64,000 nucleotides of DNA from Nostoc sp. KVJ3 (GTDB lineage Bacteria; Cyanobacteriota; Cyanobacteriia; Cyanobacteriales; Nostocaceae). Below are positions 56,284 through 64,000 of this stretch, piece by piece. The notes under the pieces were generated by a model. The model saw only the letters and a program-made list of their open reading frames with translations. It did no database searches and had not been told where the DNA came from. Each line of letters opens with the position of its first letter. The first letter of the stretch is position 1. The position numbers and the translations under genes were made by a program. The DNA lies in contig NZ_WWFG01000001.1 in NCBI RefSeq assembly GCF_026127265.1, positions 992,001-1,056,000 of the forward strand, read 5' to 3'.

Positions 56284-59200
56284 CTCAGACCAGGGTCCCC
56301 ACTGCACACTCAGTCCGGGCAGACCAAGTGCCTGACGGTATTGGGTCAAGGCATCTAGAAAGACATTAGCAGCAGCATAATTCCCCTGTCCGGCTGCTCC
56401 CATCCAGGCAACCATTGATGAGAAACAAACAAACCAGTCTAGGGACATATCTTGAGTGAGTTCATGCAACAGCCATGCTCCCTGAACTTTCGGAGTCATA
56501 ACTTTCACAAAGCTTTCCCAACTTTGCTGTTGTAGAATGCCATCATCCAAAACTCCGGCGGCGTGGATTACCCCGCGCAAAGGTGGTAATTGTGCCTGTA
56601 TCTTGGTAAATATCCTGGTCATTTCCTCCCGGCTAGAAACATCTGCTTGTTCAACCATTACCTTTGCTCCAGCTTGCTCCAGCTTGGCGATCGCCTCGGA
56701 CGCAGTGTAGCTGAACGCATTTCTTACAGTTGGCGTTGGTGACTGACGGCTGATGAGGACTAAATGACGTACTCCTCGCCCCACTAACCAATGAGCAGCT
56801 TGTAAACCCAAGGCTCCCAATCCGCCTGTAATTAGGTAACTCCCTTCTGCTCGAATCGTTACTTGCTCTGATTTTTCAACCGTGCGATGACGAACTAACC
56901 GCGCTACATAACGCTGACCTTGGCGTTGGGCAGTTTGGTCTTCTCCATCGGAGTCAAAGATTTCTTGGGCGATCGCGGTTGCGTCTGCTACACTTGTTGC
57001 CATTAGATCGAGGTCGAGCCGATAGCAAGGTAGATCGGGATACTCCAAGGCAATTACTCGTCCCAATCCCCATAATGGTGCTTGCTGAACTTGAACTTTA
57101 ACAATTCCCTGTTCCCCATTCCTTATTCCCTTGAATGGTTCGACTACCTGAGATCCCTTGGTAACTAACCAAAGTTGAATAGAGTCAGATTGATGATTTT
57201 CCGTTAAGGATTGAACCAGATGTAACACACTGGCACAACTTAGTTCTTGCGATCGCCTCAACTTATCCAGATCGATTTGCTCAACCGGATCTCCGATCAA
57301 AGACCATAGATGAATCACCCCTTGTAGCGGTTTGGGGAGTGTTAGCAACAGGCTATGAAAATCAGTCGGTTTTAAAGGATTGATTTGGTAGTGTTTGTCA
57401 TCAAGTTGTTGATAGGTTTCTCCAGGTATGGCGATCGCATAATCCTTTCCCTGTTGGACTAAATGTTGCGCCAGTTGCTCTCCTAGTCCAGAGCCATCTG
57501 CAAAGATCAACCAGTAACCCTCCACTCTTTCAGGTATGAGATTTTTAGGTAGGACTTTAGCTTGCCAGCAAACCTCATAGAGGCAATCGCTGAAATCTTC
57601 TTTCAGCATACGTTGTAGTGATTGGGGTGTTGTTCGGCGCATAGAAAGTCCCTCAACTTGAACCACCACCGCCCCACTCGAATCGACTAACTGGAGATCG
57701 GTGGCGATCGCTTCTGGCGCAGCGTAGCCGATTGCACTTTGGCTAGCGGATCTTTTTTTAGCTTGTACCCAAAGTTGATGCCCAGATCGTCTGTAAAAGT
57801 ACAGACGCTCAATACCCACAGGCAAATACAGAGATGTTTCATCATCTGCTAAGAGTGCCTGTGTGAAAGCCGCACTCCCCCATTGGAAACTGGCATCGAG
57901 CAGAACTGGATGAATTTGATAGCCCTCAGTTTCCAGATTTGCTGGTAATTGCAGTTGAGCATAACCCTGCTCTGCTTCCACCCACCCTTGCTTTAAGGCT
58001 TGAAAATAAGAGCCATATTCCATTCCTTGCTGTTGAGAACGCTGGTAAAAATTCTCGCTTTCAACGACCTCTAAGGCTGATTCGACTCGATTTGACCAAG
58101 TTGCCAAGTCAACAGTCGGGAATGCAGCTTGACCGGGCAAGACAGTGCCTGTAGCATGAATAATCCACGAAGATTCCTGTGCTGCTGGTGATCGATTCAG
58201 ACTGCAAATTTCAAAATGGTAACTTTGTCCGGCGTTGGGAGTCAAAATCAATTGCAAGGTTTGATTTTGTCCAGAGGAGAAAATCAGGGGTTGTTCGATC
58301 GCCACATTTTCTAGTACTACACAATCAGATTGGAAAACAGCAGCACCAGCAGCGATCGCCATTTCTAGATAAACGGCACCTGGCAATATCATCTGCCCAA
58401 AAACTCGATGATCTCCTAAATAACTTGGGTTTTCAGAACTTAAGCAAGATTCAAAGACAATTTCTTGAATTCTTGCCACCTGCAATTTTCGACCTAGCAA
58501 GGGATGAGAAAATTCATAGCGAGATAACGGTTTGGGGCTGGTGGGTTTGGTTTCAATCCAATAGTTTTGGCGTTGGAACGGATAGGTAGGTAGCACAACT
58601 TTGCGGCGATGGTGGTTGCACTCTAATCCATGCCAATCAACTTTTGCTCCACGCACATACAATTCACCCAAACTGGAGAGCATTTGTTGCCAATCTTCTT
58701 GCCCATTACCCAAGGATGGTAGCCAAGTCCCTCGCTCTAGTGGGAAACACTCACGTCCTATGTCTAACAGGACAGGCTTGGGACTGCATTCTAGAAATAC
58801 TTCATAACCTTGTTGAGCTAAAGTTGCCATGCCGACAGCAAAGTTCACAGGTGAGAGAATGTGGCGACACCAATATTCAGGTGTTGTGACTTCAGATGTG
58901 GCGATCGCTCCTGTGATGCTAGAGATGAACTTGATGCGCGGTTGGGCGTAATTGACTTGGCAAGCAACTTGCTCGAATTCTGCCACGCCGCCGGATGCTA
59001 ACTGTTGCATGAGCCGTCCCTGAGTTGCAACTAACTTGAGACCATCTTCTAGGGAAAAAACCCCAGCTACACAAGCGGCAACATACTCACCGACACCGTG
59101 ACCCATCACTACATCGGGTTTGATGCCCCAAGATTGCCACACTTGAGCGATCGCATATCCCAAGGCAAAAATCGCTGGTTGTTCGTAGACTGTTCGATCC

Positions 59201-61077
59201 AAAAGTGACTCTTCTTCTACCTCTGGATAGATTACAGATAACAGTGATTTATGTAAATGAGGTTGCAGGAGAGTGTCGCATTGCTGTAAAACTTCTCGAA
59301 ACTTTGGCTGGGTTTCGTAAAGCTGCCGTCCCATGTTTACATATTCTGACCCCTGACCTGCAAACAAAAAAGCCACTTTCGGCAATCCTGCTGCCAGAGT
59401 AAATTGCTCTGCATCCAGGCGTAGCAATTTTTCACCCAAGTCAGTCAGGTCGCTAGTCACAATTGCCAGCCGATAATCAAAGTGCGATCGCCCGGTATTA
59501 GCTGTAAAACAGAGGTCGCCTAAATCATCATCAAAATGGTTGGTAATGCGATCGTGATAACGAGAAACAAGCTGCCGGAGTGCTAACTCACTTTTAGCGG
59601 ATAAAGTCAGGAGATGATAGGGACGCTCAGAATTACTCATCTGCTCCTCTACTCCCCTGCTCCCCTGCTCCTTTAATGGTGCTTCTTCGACAATTACATG
59701 AGCATTAGTGCCACTGAATCCAAAAGAACTAACTCCTGCCAAACGGGGCTGATTCCCCTTCGACCAGGGTATGAGTTGAGTTGGTACATGAATCGGCAAT
59801 TCTGACCAGTTAATATAAGGATTGGGTTGTTTGAGATGTAGGTGCGGAGCAATTTCTTCATGTTGCAGTTGTAGAACCGACTTAATCAGTCCAGCAATCC
59901 CGGCGGCTGCTTCCAGATGACCGATATTAGTTTTAACTGAGCCAACTATCAAGGGGTGTTGCTGAGAGTGACTAACGCCAAAAACTGCTCCTAGCGCTGT
60001 TACTTCAATCGGATCGCCAAGAGAAGTTCCGGTTCCGTGTGCTTCGATGTAGCCGATCTGGTCTGGTTTGATTCCAGCGTTGTTTAGTGCCTGACGGATA
60101 ACCGCTTGCTGAGAAGGGCCGTTGGGAACAGTTAATCCGCTAGTATGACCATCTTGGTTGATTGCTGAAGCCCGAATCACTGCCAAAATATTGTCGCCAT
60201 CTGTCACTGCATCCGAGAGCCGCTTGAGGATAATTACGCCGCACCCCTCACTACGGACAAAGCCATTAGCACGCGCATCAAAGGTCTTGCAGCGGCCATC
60301 GCCTGAGAGCATCCGCGCTTGAGAAAGGTTGATGGTAAATTCTGGCGAAATCAAGCGATTGACCCCGCCAACGATCGCTAAATTGCTTTCTCGCTGACGC
60401 AGACTTTGGCAAGCTAAATGAGTCGCCACTAACGAGGAAGAACAGGCTGTATCGACAGCAAGGCTCTGACCAGTCAAGCCTAAAATGTAAGATATTCTGC
60501 CGGCGGCTACACTGTGGGCGTTGCCTGTAGCTAGATAGGCATCTATCTCAGTAACATCTTGGCTCAATAAACGTTGGTAATTGTCATTCGTAGAAATGCC
60601 TACAAATACACCTGTTTGAGTCTTAACAAGCTGTTGAGGATTTAATCCGGCATTTTCCAGAGCTTCCCAACTGACTTCCAACAGTAACCGTTGCTGAGGA
60701 TCAAGGGTGAGGGCTTCACGAGGGGAAATGCCGAAGAATTGGGCGTCAAATGCCTTTAAATTTTCAATAAAGCCACCGTAGCGCGTAGACATTTTTCCTG
60801 GTGCTTCTGGGTTGGGGTCGTAGTAAGCTGCCACATCCCAGCGATCGCTCGGAACTTCGGCGATCGCATCGATACCTTGGCGTAATAACTGCCAGAATAG
60901 CTCAGGAGTATCGGCACCACCCGGAAAGCGACAGCCCATGCCGATAATAGCGATCGGTTCCTTTTGAGAGGCTGTCAGCGCGTCAAGCTTGCCTTGCAAC
61001 TGCTCAATCACCAAAAAAGACCGTTGCAGGGGAGTTAGATTTTCAATGTTCTGGGATGAAATCTTAGCCATTGGCAT
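56284..61077 (-). pseudogene. PKS2, 5' part: KS-AT0-DH-KR
   Basis: ATG 61077 overlaps the PKS1 stop by 14 bases (an ATG at 61071 is also possible). KS is complete (DTACSSS at about 215, EAHGTGT, TNIGHLE). The AT is defective: the nucleophile motif reads GHGVGEYVA (Ser to Gly, about 659), and after LMQQLASGG the sequence jumps to VAEFEQVA, losing about 85-90 residues including the HAFHS His. DH has good motifs (DHRVFGQMILPG at about 888; HPVLLDASFQ). KR has GGLGALG (about 1420) and GNYAAANVF. The reading frame leaves native sequence at WSEYYSRI and stops at 56179 within the insertion. Without active AT, this module would need loading from elsewhere. Confidence 0.9.
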
Positions 61078-63375
61078 TCTCCTGAATCAGCCGATCTAGC
61101 TTTTGGTTGATGAACTCTTCTAATTGCGCCTCCGAAAGCTCTTGGGTTCTAGCCAAAAGCGACCGCTCCATTGTAGTCTCTTCAAGTTCTTCGTCAAGAA
61201 CAATATCAGCAGCTTTTAATCCCAAAACTTTCCCCATGAGATAATCAACTAATGCTCCCACCGTGGGATAATCAAACATTACAGTTGAGGCGATCGCGCA
61301 CTCTAAGCTAGTTTGCAAGCGATTTCGTAATTCCACAGCAGTGAGAGAATCAATTCCCAACTCCACAAAACCTTGCTCTAAACCTATCTGTGCGGATGAT
61401 GGGAAACCTAGTACCTGAGCTATCTGTCGCTGGATATGGGCAACTAATAGTTCTCGGCGATCGCTAGGAGCTGCTGCTGCTAACTGTTGACGAAATGCAG
61501 AGGTAAGATGCGGCCGCAATTCAGATGTTTCTCGCCAATCTGCAAAAAACGGCGAATCAGCCGACTGCTCTAAAAATTTTTGCCAGTGTATCGGCACTAC
61601 CCCAACCGTGGCACGGGAGCTATTCAGCAAGAGTTGTTCCAACACTGCTAAGACTTTTTCTGGGGCGATCGTGCCAATTCCTCGCTGCTGCGCCCTTTCA
61701 TCTACCTGCCGTTGGGCAGCAGAGCCAACTTCTGCCACCACGCCCCAGTTAATACTCAATCCAGGCAGTGCATTTGCTCGACGGTAAGCAGCTAAGGCAT
61801 CTAAAAAAGCATTGGCGGCTGCGTGGTTGCTTTGACCTGGAGAACCCAGTAAAGCGGCAGCAGAAGAAAAGAGTACAAAAAAGTCCAACGGTTGATGCTC
61901 GGTCAACTGATGCAAATTCCATGCCCCTTGCACTTTAGGAGCCATTACCGATTCAAAGCGTTGCCAAGAAAGCTGTTGCAGCACCCCATCCGCCAACACA
62001 CCTGCGGAATGAATCACACCCCGTAACGGGGGAAGTGACTGTTGAATTTCTGAGAACAATTGCTGCATCGCTGTCATATCAGACACATCAACTTGAGCGA
62101 TAACAACTTTAGCGCCTGCTTGTTCCAGCGCCTTCATCTGGGTCTGATTCACATCCCGAACCCCCTTACGCCCTACTAATACTAGGTTTTTAGCTCCCTG
62201 CTCTACTAGCCAACGGGCTATGAGTAATCCTAAACCTCCTAATCCCCCAGTAATTAAGTAAGTGCTATCACCATGAAATTTATCTGTAAATGCTAAATTT
62301 TTTACCTCTAAAACTTCCGAGGACAAACTGATGACAATCTTGCCAATATGCTTGGCTTGCTGCATATAACGAAAAGCATTCACCACTTCCTGAATCGGAA
62401 ATATTCTGAGTGGGGGAGGTTGGAGTAATCCGCTTTCAAATTGCTCGACTAATTCCCGCAGTATGGATTGGATTAATTCTGGTTGCTCCTGAGAAACACG
62501 TACCAGATCGATAACTTTGTAAGCCACATCAGGTCTGACTTGTGCCACCTGCTGAGAGTCCCAAACTCCCCGTTTGCCAATTTCCAAAAATTGACCGTGG
62601 GGATGAATCACCGCTAGGCTATGGGCAATAGCATCGCCAGAAGTAAGAGAATTAAGTACCAAATTAACGCCCTGCCCTTGGGTGATTTGCTGCACTGTCT
62701 CTACAAACTCGCTGGTACGGGAGTTCATAATGTGCCGCACGCCCATATTTCTGAGAGCTTGCCATTTGGGAGGACTAGCAGTGGCAAATACTTCTGCTCC
62801 TAATTGTTGGGCAATTTGCACGGCAGCCATCCCAGTACCTCCGGCGGCGGCGTGGATGAGAATGCGATCGCCTGTACAAATTTTCCCGGCATGATGGAAC
62901 GCATAGTAGGCAGTCAAAAAATTAACCGGAATGGCAGCAGCAGCTTCAAAGCTGAGGTTCTTTGGTTTGGCAACCACATAAGCTGCATCAACCGTAACAA
63001 AGCGGCTGAAACTACCATGAGCGATCGCTATTACTGGATCTCCAATCGCCAAGCCGGTAACGCGATCGCCAATGGCAACAATTTCGCCCGCGCACTCCCC
63101 ACCAAAACCTGTTGTTTCTAGTAAATGCTGTTGAGACACACCATCTACTTGCTCAGGGAGCAATCCTAACGCAGCAATGACATCCAAAAAATTCAAACCT
63201 GCGGCTTGTACGCAAATTTCTACCTCTCCTGATTTTGGAGGACGGCGATTTATTGGTTCCCACTGTAAGTTTTCGAGGATTCCTCGCTCTTGCATTGTCA
63301 GTCGGAAATTTTGGATTAATTTCTGTAACTCCTGACTCCTGCCTTCTGCCTTGTCTACGACACGCTGCGCGATCT
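61064..63375 (-). pseudogene. PKS1, 3' part: ER-KR-ACP
   Basis: In frame from the heptamer tract to the stop at 61064. ER: VQAAGLNFLDVIAALGLLP, FGGECAG and the NADPH-binding HAAAGGTGMAAVQ (DNA about 62855). KR: GGLGGLGLLIARW (about 62245) and SNHAAANAFLD, with His at the usual catalytic Tyr. ACP: LGIDSLTAVELRN (about 61350), followed by a charged docking tail ending LDRLIQENANG. An ER and KR before the ACP indicate a module making a saturated or alpha-substituted unit. The stop overlaps the start of PKS2, so the two are translationally coupled. Confidence 0.9.
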
Positions 63376-63410
63376 GCCTCCTGCCTCCTGCCTCCTGCCT
63401 CCTGCCTCCT
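63376..63410. repeat. Five perfect heptamers at the PKS1 frame break
   Basis: GCCTCCT x5. Coding strand AGGAGGC gives QEAGGRR in a 7-residue period. The upstream frame (codon first bases divisible by 3) and the downstream frame differ by one; six copies, or three, would fuse them. Confidence 0.92.
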
Positions 63411-64000
63411 GATATCGCCCCAGTCTGGCAACGTAACGTAATCCCCTCCGAAATGCTACTCGATCTTCGATATCTTCCGAGCAAATTTCCGCCTGTAATG
63501 CTTGTGCTTGCACTTGTGAGGGTGTTTTGGGGTCGAGATCGATACATACACACTTTAATTCTGGATGCTCTAGGGCAATGACTTTCCCCATCCCCCACAC
63601 AGAAGATTGACTAACTGCCAAAACTTCTGGATAGTCTTCAGAATCACCTGTGGGTACAGGTTGCGCTCCGCAAGTTACAAGCCACAATCTGGACTGTGCT
63701 AATCCAGCTTTGCCTAACGCTTGCACTAAGAATAAAGTCGTTTTGCATCCCTTTTCAAAAGCTACTGCTTCAGGTCGATCGAGATTCCAACATTGGATGA
63801 TACCGTAAATATCTTGTGACTGACTGCTGATGAGTTGCAGAAATTCCTCTGGGCGATCGCAGTTAATTACAAATGTGGCTGGTGCAATTTCCTGATATTT
63901 TTCTCCAGGAAAAACTAAGGTACAGATGTCTCCCTGCGCTTTCAGTTGCGCGGCTAAATGTTCAGCTACACCTCCTCGATCCGCAAAAATCAGCCAATTG
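63376..64000 (-). pseudogene. PKS1, visible upstream part: N-terminal KR subdomain
   Basis: Open from the right edge of the window (NWLIFADRGGVAEHLAAQL) to the heptamer tract; the gene starts outside the window. This is the structural half of a ketoreductase: WLIFADRGG, YGIIQCWNLD, LWLVTCGAQPV, VWGMGKVIALEHPEL, DLDP, and RGLRYVARLGRY, as in the other KRs of the cluster. It normally precedes an inserted ER. In the present copy number of the repeat, translation runs past the tract and ends at 63355 (GGRSRSVS), so ER, KR and ACP are not made as one chain unless the tract slips. Confidence 0.85.

Noticed and set aside
25274..63441. Many plus-strand ORFs of 60-136 codons across the PKS genes
   Set aside because: All mirror conserved KS/AT/KR codons on the other strand; none has a start site or coherent protein.

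Overview
The window reads as DNA of a filamentous, probably heterocyst-forming (Nostocales) cyanobacterium. The clues are abundant HIP1 octamers (GCGATCGC), heptanucleotide tandem repeats of the GGGAACA/GGGAATA kind, a 29-base dispersed repeat (seen near 8217, 8691 and 14072), and several IS families with perfect target-site duplications. The species cannot be named from sequence alone.

Positions 1-14236 look like the backbone of a plasmid or integrated element. They hold two unknown co-directional genes, a LuxR-type response regulator whose receiver lacks the phospho-acceptor Asp, a ParA-like/P-loop ATPase pair, and a third gene of that operon split by an IS4-family element. A small HTH regulator follows, then a DNA-binding gene carrying four 18-bp iteron-like repeats, a DnaB replicative helicase, and a repeat-rich duplicated-domain protein. 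Three insertion sequences (IS4-, IS5- and IS701-type) sit here; all have frame-disrupted transposase genes.

Positions 14237-64000 are one long minus-strand hybrid polyketide/non-ribosomal peptide cluster that enters from beyond the right edge. In biosynthetic order: PKS1 (partial; KR-N/ER-KR-ACP), PKS2 (KS-AT0-DH-KR-ACP), PKS3 (KS-AT-KR-ACP; KS-AT-DH-cMT-ER-KR-ACP), PKS4 (KS-AT-DH-KR-ACP), PKS5 (KS-AT0-DH-cMT-KR-ACP; KS-AT-DH-KR-ACP), a small four-helix-bundle gene, NRPS1 (docking-C-A with an embedded luciferase-like monooxygenase and an embedded FkbM-type methyltransferase-PCP), and NRPS2 (C and half an A domain). AT0 marks two acyltransferases that lack both the catalytic Ser and the segment with the catalytic His. 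The intact ATs carry HAFH, the malonyl signature.

The most interesting biochemistry is NRPS1. Its specificity residues read D-I-L-Q-M-G-M-I-W-K, close to the glycine code, and monooxygenase and methyltransferase domains sit inside the adenylation domain. This suggests an oxidised, possibly O-methylated, glycine (N,O-acetal) or an MtaG-like amide-forming step.

The cluster as sequenced is damaged. PKS1 is out of frame across a 5-copy heptamer tract. PKS2 carries a 221-bp insertion. PKS5 has a homopolymer frameshift and an IS4-family insertion. NRPS2 is cut off in its A domain with no thioesterase in the window. Excising each insertion restores the reading frame exactly, so these lesions are recent. 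Many inter-domain linkers are built from 7- or 8-nt tandem repeats whose copy number controls the reading frame.
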